Source of the DNA: Sulfitobacter sp. HI0040
GTDB lineage: Bacteria > Pseudomonadota > Alphaproteobacteria > Rhodobacterales > Rhodobacteraceae
Assembly (NCBI RefSeq): GCF_001634885.1
Contig: NZ_LWEX01000135.1
Span: 1 to 33,840, forward strand
Reading direction: 5' to 3'
Length of the DNA stretch: 33,840 nucleotides
Each line of letters begins with the position of its first letter. Position 1 is the stretch's first letter. The notes under the pieces are model-generated. The model was not told the origin of the DNA. It made no database searches and was given only the letters and a program-made list of their open reading frames with translations. The translations under genes and the position numbers were made by a program. Of this stretch, positions 17,524 to 24,243 are shown piece after piece.

Positions 17524-18692
17524 TCCGCCGCCGCCGGGGTGAGGGCGCCCGCGGCGCGATAATCGGCCAGTTGCGTGGCCACCCAATCGTGGAACAGATG
17601 GGTGGGGCCATCCATCGCGGGTGAAAAACGCCCCCCGTCGAAGGAGTGGGCATGGCGCCCGCGCTGCATGCCCTCGACCACGAAAACATCTTCGAGGAAG
17701 ACTTGTTTCCACTGCTCGGTATTGCGCGCGCGCAGGTCGGGATCGGTGTCCGGGCGGGCGTAGTAGATGTGGATATGTTCCTCCGTCCGTTCCGGGCCGC
17801 GCGGCACCAGAATGATGGTAAAGGTATGGTCGCGGTGCACACCGAGCAGGACGTTCGGGAAGGCGGTGATATATTCCGCCGCGGTATCCCACGAAAGGCC
17901 CAACCCATCGAAATCCGGGAAACGGTTCCCGTCCTCGTCGGTCAACTGACGATAGACCAACGTGCCCTGACCCGAGTACTGGCGCGGCTTTTCGATATGG
18001 TAGTGATCTTCGAGCCGTGAATAGCTGTTGAGGCCGGGATGCACCCAGGGCAGATGATAGCTTTCGCAGTAGTTTTCCACCGCGAGCTTCCAGTTACAGT
18101 TCAGTTCAAGCTGAAACTGGCTGTCCGCGCCGCCGTGGTGCAGTGGCTGGTTGAACTCGGCCCAGCGGGCGATCAGGTCGGCATTCGCCTCCTCGAAGGG
18201 CCGCGCCGTGCCCGACAGGTTGACGAAGATCACGTCCATCCAGACATGGGCGCGGAATTCCACCAGCCCGAGGGTATCCCGGTCAATGCTCTCATGGGTA
18301 TTGCGGCCCGGACCGCCGACATGGGGCGTGGAGACGAGGCGCCCGTCGGTCGCGTAGCACCAGCTGTGATAGGGGCAGCGGATCGCACCTTCGATCCGTC
18401 GCGGCTCCTCGATCAGGATCATGCCCCGGTGTCGGCAGGTGTTCTGAAACACGCGGACTTCGCCCGATTTGTCCCGCAAGACCAGCAGCGGCATCCCAAG
18501 CACGGTGAGGGGGATCGCGTCGCCGATCTCCGGAACCTCGGACGCGGTGGCGAGACCCATCCAATTGGCGAAAAGCACGGCGTCGCGTTCTTCGGCGTGC
18601 ACTTCGGGGTCGATGTAATGGGCGTTTGAAAGACCGTTCGCTGCGCCGATGGGCTGGCGAACACGTTCCAGATCGGAAAGGGGGTGGGACAT
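17520..18692 (-). CDS. Rieske non-heme iron oxygenase, alpha subunit
   Basis: This 390-residue ring-hydroxylating-type oxygenase has a [2Fe-2S] Rieske domain with ligands C86, H88, C106 and H109 (CRHRG and CPYHSWCY). The mononuclear iron site has H213, H218 (SYHLPWVHPG) and probably D335 (FLEDVFVVEG). The overall layout is like that of the quaternary-ammonium monooxygenases (glycine betaine, choline or carnitine demethylating) as well as aromatic dioxygenases, and I cannot choose between them. No ferredoxin or reductase gene is adjacent, so electrons must come from elsewhere. A strong AGGAGG lies nine bases before ATG 18690-18692. It overlaps the 80-residue protein downstream. An HTH regulator lies upstream in the same direction. 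Confidence 0.9.
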   Translation of the reverse strand: MSHPLSDLERVRQPIGAANGLSNAHYIDPEVHAEERDAVLFANWMGLATASEVPEIGDAIPLTVLGMPLLVLRDKSGEVRVFQNTCRHRGMILIEEPRRIEGAIRCPYHSWCYATDGRLVSTPHVGGPGRNTHESIDRDTLGLVEFRAHVWMDVIFVNLSGTARPFEEANADLIARWAEFNQPLHHGGADSQFQLELNCNWKLAVENYCESYHLPWVHPGLNSYSRLEDHYHIEKPRQYSGQGTLVYRQLTDEDGNRFPDFDGLGLSWDTAAEYITAFPNVLLGVHRDHTFTIILVPRGPERTEEHIHIYYARPDTDPDLRARNTEQWKQVFLEDVFVVEGMQRGRHAHSFDGGRFSPAMDGPTHLFHDWVATQLADYRAAGALTPAAAE

Positions 18693-18787
18693 GGGCGGCT
18701 TCCTCCTGTGGCCGACAGTCTACCAGCCCCGGTCTGGATCGCGGAACGCGTGAGCGACCCGCACTTTTCTCACCGCGACATCGGAAG

Positions 18788-19591
18788 TCAGGAAAATTCG
18801 GCCTCCGGGCGCAGAAGGCGGCGGTGAAAGGGTTCCAGTTCGGCTGCCGCCTTGAAGCCGGTTCCCCGGGCCGCGGCGAGCACGGCACCGGTTCGCCGCC
18901 CGAGGTGTTCATAGACCAGCCGCGTCACCCGCATGCCGCCTTCGCTTTCGGGGACGGTGCGGGTGACGTAGCCCGCCCAGTAGTTGTTCTGGAACGATGC
19001 GGCCCGTGACAGGTAATTGAAGGATCCCGTCATCGCGTTGCGTCGCGCGGCAAGGATCGTGATGCCTTTTTCCTGCTGCATCACCAACCCTCGGAATTCG
19101 CGCGTCGGCGGATCGGTCGGCAGGTTCTGGAGCCGCATGGCTTCTTTCGTCTCGAAGCCGCGCAGCACGGTATGCCTGCCGTCCCGCCGTACGAGGAGGA
19201 GACCGACGACGAAGAGATCGGCGTTCACGAAACTGCGCCGTGAAAACCGGTAGAAGCCGGAAGGAAAGGCATCCTCCGGCACTTCACGGGCTGCCGTGCC
19301 GACAAAATTGCGCAAATAGGGGTTGGCGATCGGATCGTCAGCGCTGCCTGTGTCCAGATCGTCCACAGGTTCGAGCAGAACGCGGGCATCCACCCCGAAA
19401 AATTCGCACATCCGGGCCAGCACATCGGGCCGGGGGAAGCTTTCGCCGGAAAGGTAGCGGTTGAACTGGGTGCGGTTGATGCCAAGCCGCCGGGCAAGAT
19501 CCGAAATGGAGGGGTATTTCCGTGAAAGCTTGCGGAGGTTTTCCCCGAACATACCCCTCAACTGGGCCGGTGACTGGCTTGGTCGCGCCAT
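18788..19591 (-). CDS. XRE-type HTH transcriptional regulator
   Basis: The 267-residue protein has a Cro/CI HTH at about 13-66 (LARRLGINRTQFNRYLSGES), followed by a C-terminal domain of about 180 residues with no family I can name. It is rich in Arg and beta-strand-like segments (LFVVGLLLVRRDGRHTVLRG). I start at ATG 19589-19591; the frame is open to 19681, but residues MARPSQSPAQLRG fit a normal HTH N-terminus. It lies upstream of the Rieske gene in the same direction and is divergent from the 112-residue protein across a palindrome-rich 217-base gap. Autoregulation and control of the small protein are therefore likely but inferred. The ligand is unknown. Confidence 0.83.
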   Translation of the reverse strand: MARPSQSPAQLRGMFGENLRKLSRKYPSISDLARRLGINRTQFNRYLSGESFPRPDVLARMCEFFGVDARVLLEPVDDLDTGSADDPIANPYLRNFVGTAAREVPEDAFPSGFYRFSRRSFVNADLFVVGLLLVRRDGRHTVLRGFETKEAMRLQNLPTDPPTREFRGLVMQQEKGITILAARRNAMTGSFNYLSRAASFQNNYWAGYVTRTVPESEGGMRVTRLVYEHLGRRTGAVLAAARGTGFKAAAELEPFHRRLLRPEAEFS

Positions 19592-19663
19592 ATGGTAGTT
19601 CCCGTGTTTCTGAATAGATTTGCGGCCGTGGGGGCAATTTTGCCAGTCCGACTGCGTCCTCCC

Positions 19664-19767
19664 GACGCGTAAAAGCGTCATATCTGACGCTAAAGCGCAT
19701 CAGATGCGCAGAATACCGACACAAATTTCGATTGCTGGCTTGGATATTCAGTGTCGCGCATTAATGC
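19664..19767. promoter_or_regulatory. Cluster of inverted repeats between divergent HTH regulator and small protein
   Basis: Four dyads lie in 104 bases. GACGC (19664) faces GCGTC (19675). AGCGTCA (19674-19680) faces TGACGCT (19685-19691) across TATC. GCGCATC (19695-19701) faces GATGCGC (19703-19709) across one base. GCATTAATGC (19758-19767) is a perfect palindrome. Two half-site types recur, GCGTCA and GCGCAT. The position between a regulator and a divergent gene is where operators are expected. Promoter boxes here are not clear enough to name. Confidence 0.6.
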
Positions 19768-19808
19768 AAAATATTGCTATCTTCTCCCAAACCGAGAAGG
19801 GGGAAGCA

Positions 19809-20147
19809 ATGCCGATGATGGGAGTGGTAATTTGGTCCGATCCGACAGAGCGCAAGGCGGTCTTCTGGTGTGAGGATCACGGGGATCTGGCGTTCTACCA
19901 CTGTGATGGCAAAACCCCCGCAGGCGGCTGGGGGATCGAAGCGGGGGACATTGTCCGTTTTGAAGTCAGCCGCAACCGCCACCTGCGGCAAGCCAAGGCC
20001 CCCGAGGTCATGCGCCAGCGCGCCTGCCATGATCTTCCGGACCGGCTACGGAATATATCGGGCCATGGCGCGGCAGCCAACGGCGCCCCGGTGAGTGAAG
20101 CGGTCGTGCCGATTATCCCGCGGGAGGCGGCGCGGGCCAGACTCTGA
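19809..20147 (+). CDS. Small conserved-looking protein, possible OB-fold, 112 residues
   Basis: The product begins MMGVVIWSDPTERKAVFWCEDHGDLAFYH and continues with an AGDIVRFEV strand. The pattern of short beta strands, with a GxVxWSD start and a V-x-F-x-V end, is reminiscent of cold-shock OB folds. The RNP motifs are not present, so RNA binding is only a guess. The C-terminal 50 residues are Ala/Pro/Arg-rich and probably flexible. I start at ATG 19809 because GGGGGA is just upstream (19799-19804), although the frame is open from 19620. It is divergent from the HTH regulator. I do not recognise a named family. Confidence 0.75.
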   Translation: MPMMGVVIWSDPTERKAVFWCEDHGDLAFYHCDGKTPAGGWGIEAGDIVRFEVSRNRHLRQAKAPEVMRQRACHDLPDRLRNISGHGAAANGAPVSEAVVPIIPREAARARL

Positions 20148-20173
20148 AACGATCCGGACCCGCCCGGAAGCGA

Positions 20174-20734
20174 TCAGTCGCCGCGGGACAGGGCGGCAAT
20201 GCCCGTGCGGGCCACTTCGCTGAGGCCGAGGGGCCGCATCAGATCCGCGAAAGCGTCGATCTTTTCCGGGGCGCCGGTGATCTCGAAAATGAAGCTTTCC
20301 AGCGTGCTGTCCACAACATTGGCGCGGAAGATATCCGCGAGCCGCAGCGCCTCCACCCGCTTTTCGCCGGTGCCCGACACCTTGAACATCGCCAGTTCCC
20401 GTTCCACGCTGGCGCCTTCGACCGTCAGGTCATGCACGTCATGTACGGTGACGATCCGACCCAGTTGCGCCTTGATCTGTTCGATCACCTGCGGCGTGCC
20501 GGAGGTGACGATGGTGATCCGCGACAGGTGCCCGGTATGGTCGACCTCTGCCACGGTCAGGCTGTCGATGTTGTAGCCGCGCCCCGAGAACAGCCCGATG
20601 ACCCGCGCCAGCACGCCCGGTTCGTTTTCCACCAGGACGGCAAGGGTGTGCCGTTCGATCACGTCGGAAAAATTGGGTCGCAGGTTGTAGGCGGAATGGG
20701 AGGTCGCGCCTTTCTTGATCTTCAGGGGGGACAT
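20174..20734 (-). CDS. ilvN: Acetolactate synthase small (regulatory) subunit
   Basis: The 186-residue regulatory subunit has an N-terminal ACT domain (HTLAVLVENEPGVLARVIGLF, about 29-100) that binds valine for feedback inhibition. A second ACT-like domain follows (about 105-182). It partners the catalytic IlvB encoded 1.4 kb upstream on the same strand. In most bacteria the two genes are adjacent in one operon; here a gene of opposite direction lies between them. ilvN would then need its own promoter, and a candidate is at 20760-20788. The symbol ilvH is used for the same protein in many genomes. Start ATG is at 20732-20734 after a GAGCGAGG tract. Confidence 0.95.
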   Translation of the reverse strand: MSPLKIKKGATSHSAYNLRPNFSDVIERHTLAVLVENEPGVLARVIGLFSGRGYNIDSLTVAEVDHTGHLSRITIVTSGTPQVIEQIKAQLGRIVTVHDVHDLTVEGASVERELAMFKVSGTGEKRVEALRLADIFRANVVDSTLESFIFEITGAPEKIDAFADLMRPLGLSEVARTGIAALSRGD

Positions 20735-20759
20735 ATCGAGCCTCGCTCTTTCTATGGTC

Positions 20760-20788
20760 TGTGTATTTCGCGTTGGTATTCAGGGCAA
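20760..20788 (-). promoter_or_regulatory. Candidate promoter for ilvN
   Basis: On the minus strand TTGCCC (20783-20788), a 17-base spacer and TACACA (20760-20765) lie 26 bases before the ilvN start codon. It would allow ilvN to be transcribed independently of ilvB, as the gene order requires. Consensus only. Confidence 0.4.
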
Positions 20789-20890
20789 TCGTTGGGGCGC
20801 GTCGGGCCCGGATTCCGCTGTTGTGCTGGCTCCGACCGGGCCGAAAACTGATCGGCTGGTTCGCCTCGGAACGGCATTTTGGTCAGACGT

Positions 20891-20918
20891 TTGTGATTTG
20901 CCATTAATCTGTTACACT
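20891..20918 (+). promoter_or_regulatory. Candidate promoter for the membrane protein gene
   Basis: TTGTGA (20891-20896), a 16-base spacer and TACACT (20913-20918) lie in a noticeably AT-rich patch before the gene at 20947. The start would be near 20925. It is divergent from the ilvN promoter candidate about 100 bases away. Confidence 0.5.
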
Positions 20919-20946
20919 GCGCCATATTAACTAGGCGTCTTTTATC

Positions 20947-21927
20947 ATGACATTTCAACGTTTGTTTGTCTTCGTTCTTTCGCTGATCGCGCTGGCGCTC
21001 GCGGTCCTCATCTCTCCAGAGCGGTTGGCGTCCATCGGTCTGATGGAGCAGTCGCTGGCCCATGAAAACCCGCTGGTCCGCAAGTCGACCCTGATCGAAA
21101 TTGTCTTCGCACGTTGGGTTTTTGCGGTGCTGGGGGGTGCGGGCCTGCTTGCTGTGATCCTGTGGCCGCGACTGGCTGGCAGCGCACGTCTCGCGCGCTT
21201 CATGGCGCGGGACTATGCCATGCCCGAGGCTTATGACAAGTTCCGACCGGGCCTGCGCAGTCTGGCGGCCATGGCGGGGCTTTACATGATTATCGTGCTT
21301 TACGTCATTTTCGGTGACCGACTGTTTTCCGTTGATACGCTGCTGGCCTTCAATCTTGAGGATGGCGTGATTGAAAACGTCTCGGCGGTGCTGTTGCTCG
21401 TTGCGGCCGTGTATGCGGCCTGGGTCGCCGTCACCGTGCGGGCTATCTATCCCAGGATGGCCCTGATGCACGGGTTTCTCGCTCTGCTGTTTGTTGTCAT
21501 GTGCGGTGAGGAGATCAGCTGGGGGCAGCGCTATCTGGGCATCGAGACGCCCGAGGCCATGCGGCGCATCAATGTGCAGGCTGAGATCAATTTCCATAAC
21601 CTTTTCGGTTACTTCTTCGATCATGCGTTTATTTTTTGTTTCTTCCTTTGGGGTGCCGTAGTCCCGGTTCTTGATCGCTATGTACCGCTGTGCCGGCAGG
21701 TGTTCCGCGCCATCGGATTGCCCATTGCCAGCGCGGGGCTGGCAATCGGGATGCTGGCCACGACGTTGTTTCAGGATCAGCTGGTTTACAGCTTTTCGGA
21801 CGGGTTGCCCGGCCTTCGGGTGGCAGAATTGCGCGAACTGCTTTCGGCGCTGGCCTTCCTGCTGATGATGATGGAATCCCGCGAGCTGGTCCGGGCCGCG
21901 CCGCGCACACTGGCGGCATCGCACTGA
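20947..21927 (+). CDS. Uncharacterised multi-pass inner membrane protein
   Basis: The 326-residue protein has about seven to eight hydrophobic helices, the first at residues 4-22. It carries a striking conserved-looking block, CGEEISWGQRYLGIETPE, followed by INVQAEINFHNLFGYFFDH. The acidic pair, the Trp-Gly-Gln, and the E-x-N-x-H-N string look like active-site or metal-binding residues at a membrane face, but I know of no assigned function. It lies between ilvB and ilvN on the opposite strand. Its base composition is visibly less GC-rich than its neighbours, with runs such as tttattttttgtttc near 21630, which suggests later insertion. A weak ribosome site precedes ATG 20947. No partner gene is adjacent. 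Confidence 0.8.
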   Translation: MTFQRLFVFVLSLIALALAVLISPERLASIGLMEQSLAHENPLVRKSTLIEIVFARWVFAVLGGAGLLAVILWPRLAGSARLARFMARDYAMPEAYDKFRPGLRSLAAMAGLYMIIVLYVIFGDRLFSVDTLLAFNLEDGVIENVSAVLLLVAAVYAAWVAVTVRAIYPRMALMHGFLALLFVVMCGEEISWGQRYLGIETPEAMRRINVQAEINFHNLFGYFFDHAFIFCFFLWGAVVPVLDRYVPLCRQVFRAIGLPIASAGLAIGMLATTLFQDQLVYSFSDGLPGLRVAELRELLSALAFLLMMMESRELVRAAPRTLAASH

Positions 21928-22138
21928 AAAATCGCCACCCGGTCGGCGTTGCGCGCTTCGGTCCGGCAGGGGCAGGGGGTGCGCATATGAAAGACCCATT
22001 GCGCAGTCTGTCCCTTTGCTGTGGTCCGGGGCGGCCATCTGTCTGGTCCCTTTTTTCGCCGTCGGTATTCTGCCGGTCTCGCGTCGGTACTGGTGGCCCG
22101 GCCCCGGAGCAGTGATGCCGGATGGGCCGAGCGTTCGG

Positions 22139-22174
22139 AGGCAACCCGGATCAGCGGGTGCCGCCCGGTTGCCT
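22139..22174. terminator. Inverted repeat at the ilvB 3' end
   Basis: AGGCAACC (22139-22146) pairs with GGTTGCCT (22167-22174), and ACCCG/CGGGT can pair inside as an alternative. The right arm reaches the last base of the ilvB stop codon. There is no T tract on either strand, so this may be an mRNA 3'-end structure and not an intrinsic terminator. The 245 bases 21928-22173 hold no other convincing feature. Confidence 0.35.
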
Positions 22175-23925
22175 CACACCAGCACCGAGCCCTTGGCGTC
22201 GATGACGCCTTGCGTATCCACGTCGCCCAGCAGCATTTCGTTATGGGCCTTGCCCGAGGGGATCATCGGGAAGCAATTTTCGTGCTTCTCCACAAGACAG
22301 TCGAGGATCACCGGGCCGGGGTGCTCGATCATCTCCATGATCGCATCGTCGAGCTTGTCGGGGTCGCTTACCTGGATGCCCTTCGCGCCGAAGGCTTCTG
22401 CCAGCTTCACGAAATCGGGCAGCGCCTCGGACCAGCTTTGGGAATAGCGCTCTCCGTGCAGAAGCTCCTGCCACTGGCGCACCATGCCCAGACGTTCGTT
22501 GTTCAGGATGAACTGTTTCACCGGCAGGCCGTACTGCATCGCGGTGCCCATTTCCTGCATGTTCATCAGCCATGACGCTTCGCCCGCCACGTTGATCACG
22601 AGGCTGTCGGGATGCGCCATCTGCACACCGATGGAGGCCGGAAAGCCGTAGCCCATCGTCCCCAGCCCGCCGGAGGTCATCCAGCGGTTCGGTTCCTCGA
22701 AACCCATGTATTGCGCGGCCCACATCTGGTGCTGGCCCACCTCGGTCGTCACGTAGCGATCATGGCCCTTGGTCAACTCCTCCAGCCGGCGGACGGCGTG
22801 CTGCGGTTTGATGGTCTTGCCTGCCTGCTTGTATTTCAGGCAATCCACCGCGCGCCAGCTTTCGATCTGTTTCCACCATTTCGCCAGCGCTTCGCCGTTC
22901 GTCTTGCGACCGCGCGATTTCCAGACCTTCAGCAGATCCTCGAGCACATGGCCCACGTCGCCGACGATGGGAATGTCGATGCGGATCACCTTGTTGATCG
23001 ACGAGGGGTCGATGTCGATATGCGCTTTTTTGGACTTGGGGCTGAACATATCCACGACGCCGGTGATCCGGTCGTCGAAACGCGCGCCGATGTTGATCAT
23101 CAGATCGCAGCCATGCATCGTCATGTTGGCCTCATAGGTGCCGTGCATCCCCAGCATGCCCAGCCACTTGTCGCCCGAGGCGGGATAGGCGCCCAGCCCC
23201 ATGAGGGTCGAGGTGATGGGAAAGCCTGTCGAGTCCACCAGCTCGCGCAGCAGCTGCGACGCGGCCGGGCCGGAGTTGATCACGCCGCCGCCGGTATAGA
23301 ACACGGGCTTTTTCGCGCTTTCGATGGCGGCCACGAGTTCCGTGATCTCTTCCATGTCGCCCTTAACCTTGGGCTGGTAATGAGAGGTCGACGGTTTGGG
23401 TGGCGCATAGGTGCCGGTGGCGAACTGCACGTCCTTGGGAATGTCGATCAGTACCGGACCGGGGCGGCCATGGGTCGCCACGTGGAATGCCTCATGCAGG
23501 ACGCCGGAGAGTTTGTCGGTCTCCTTCACCAGCCAGTTGTGCTTGGTGCAGGGGCGGGTGATGCCCACGGTATCGGCTTCCTGAAAGGCGTCAGAGCCGA
23601 TCATGAAGGTGGGGACCTGACCCGTCAGCACCACGATGGGAATGGAATCGAGCAGCGCATCGGTCAGCCCGGTCACGGCATTGGTCGCCCCCGGGCCGGA
23701 TGTCACTAGCACCACGCCGGGCTTCCCGGTGGAGCGGGCGTAGCCTTCGGCGGCGTGCACGGCACCCTGTTCGTGGCGCACCAGCACGTGTTTGATGCTG
23801 TTTTGCTGGAACACCTCGTCATAGATCGGCAGGACGGCCCCGCCGGGATATCCGAATATGGTATCGACACCCTGATCGATCAGGGCCTGTACGATCATCT
23901 TTGCTCCGGTCATCTGGCGTGTCAT
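22174..23925 (-). CDS. ilvB: Acetolactate synthase large (catalytic) subunit
   Basis: This ThDP- and FAD-dependent enzyme makes acetolactate or acetohydroxybutyrate in Val, Leu and Ile synthesis. The 583-residue protein starts at ATG 23923-23925 (MTRQMTGAKMIVQALIDQG); the frame opens at 23949. E52 in RHEQGAVHAAEG is the catalytic glutamate that activates ThDP. The ThDP-Mg motif is G448-E449-A450 with N475-N476. The usual aspartate (GDG/GDA) is thus replaced by glutamate, seen directly as GAA. Other family motifs (GYPGGAVLPIYD, TSGPGATN) are normal. Expression is probably set by the leader-peptide attenuator just upstream. The symbol ilvI is used for the same protein in some genomes. Confidence 0.96.
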   Translation of the reverse strand: MTRQMTGAKMIVQALIDQGVDTIFGYPGGAVLPIYDEVFQQNSIKHVLVRHEQGAVHAAEGYARSTGKPGVVLVTSGPGATNAVTGLTDALLDSIPIVVLTGQVPTFMIGSDAFQEADTVGITRPCTKHNWLVKETDKLSGVLHEAFHVATHGRPGPVLIDIPKDVQFATGTYAPPKPSTSHYQPKVKGDMEEITELVAAIESAKKPVFYTGGGVINSGPAASQLLRELVDSTGFPITSTLMGLGAYPASGDKWLGMLGMHGTYEANMTMHGCDLMINIGARFDDRITGVVDMFSPKSKKAHIDIDPSSINKVIRIDIPIVGDVGHVLEDLLKVWKSRGRKTNGEALAKWWKQIESWRAVDCLKYKQAGKTIKPQHAVRRLEELTKGHDRYVTTEVGQHQMWAAQYMGFEEPNRWMTSGGLGTMGYGFPASIGVQMAHPDSLVINVAGEASWLMNMQEMGTAMQYGLPVKQFILNNERLGMVRQWQELLHGERYSQSWSEALPDFVKLAEAFGAKGIQVSDPDKLDDAIMEMIEHPGPVILDCLVEKHENCFPMIPSGKAHNEMLLGDVDTQGVIDAKGSVLV

Positions 23926-23962
23926 CTGGCTGCTCCGTAAGGCGTGCAATTGTCTGGCGCAT

Positions 23963-23988
23963 AAAAAAGCCCCCGGGGAAACGGGGGC
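23963..23988 (-). terminator. Attenuator terminator in the ilvB leader
   Basis: Read on the minus strand, GCCCCCG, a 6-base loop and CGGGGGC form a 7-bp all-GC stem followed by TTTTTT. It stands 38 bases before the ilvB start codon and after the leader-peptide stop. Such a strong intrinsic terminator between promoter and coding region only makes sense as conditional. Confidence 0.9.
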
Positions 23989-24029
23989 GCATGGGTTGGG
24001 GTATGGTTGTCCGTTACCGGCCCATGCGC
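23987..24029 (-). promoter_or_regulatory. Predicted antiterminator of the ilvB attenuator
   Basis: On the minus strand GCGCATGGG (24021-24029) can pair perfectly with CCCATGCGC (23987-23995), nine base pairs. The second arm shares two bases with the terminator stem, so the two hairpins compete. The first arm is the Arg-Met-Gly codons at the end of the leader peptide. A ribosome reaching the stop codon would cover it and favour the terminator; one stalled at the Leu-Val-Val-Ile-Val codons would leave it free. Folding energies were not computed. Confidence 0.65.
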
Positions 24030-24061
24030 GAAAATCCTACGATGACGACTAGTGCTGTCAC
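24014..24061 (-). CDS. ilvB leader peptide, 15 residues
   Basis: The minus-strand frame GTG...TAA encodes MTALVVIVGFSRMGR. Five consecutive regulatory codons (Leu, Val, Val, Ile, Val) occupy positions 4-8, and these are the end products of the ilv pathway. A perfect AAGGAG (24069-24074) lies seven bases before the GTG start. It is followed by a terminator 26 bases past the stop. This is the standard design of ilv attenuators such as E. coli ilvBN and ilvGMEDA, where ribosome stalling for lack of charged tRNA prevents termination. The peptide itself probably has no function beyond being translated. Confidence 0.88.
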   Translation of the reverse strand: MTALVVIVGFSRMGR

Positions 24062-24089
24062 GTTTGGGCTCCTTCAAGCGTTGCGGGAC

Positions 24090-24116
24090 ATTATGACCGC
24101 CGTTCGGGAGGGTCAA
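24090..24116 (-). promoter_or_regulatory. Candidate promoter of the ilvB leader
   Basis: On the minus strand TTGACC (24111-24116) and CATAAT (24090-24095) are separated by 15 bases, shorter than the usual 16-18. Transcription would start near 24083, about 10 bases before the leader ribosome site. Both boxes are five-of-six matches. Bases 24117-24243, up to the response regulator stop, show no other feature. Confidence 0.55.
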
Positions 24117-24243
24117 CCGCCGGGAGCGAAAAAAATGTCGCGCGGCAGGCATTTTACGACAGATTCTTGCGAGAGGTCCTGATGGCAGGCAAGTTTCGGC
24201 AATAAATTCGCGGCAAATTGCAACTTTCGGCGCCTGAGCGCTG

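Noticed and set aside
20752-22038. Open frame of 428 codons on the minus strand opposite the membrane protein
   Set aside because: Its product is rich in Gln, His and Arg with no helices or motifs, while the plus-strand frame gives clean membrane helices.
21987-22175. Possible short gene after the membrane protein (hydrophobic stretch LVPFFAVGILPV)
   Set aside because: The hydrophobic frame has only a TTG start without a ribosome site and runs into ilvB antisense. It might be a remnant, but it cannot be supported.
22612-23709. Open frame of 365 codons on the plus strand inside ilvB
   Set aside because: Antisense shadow of a fully recognised gene with typical shadow composition and no ribosome site of note.
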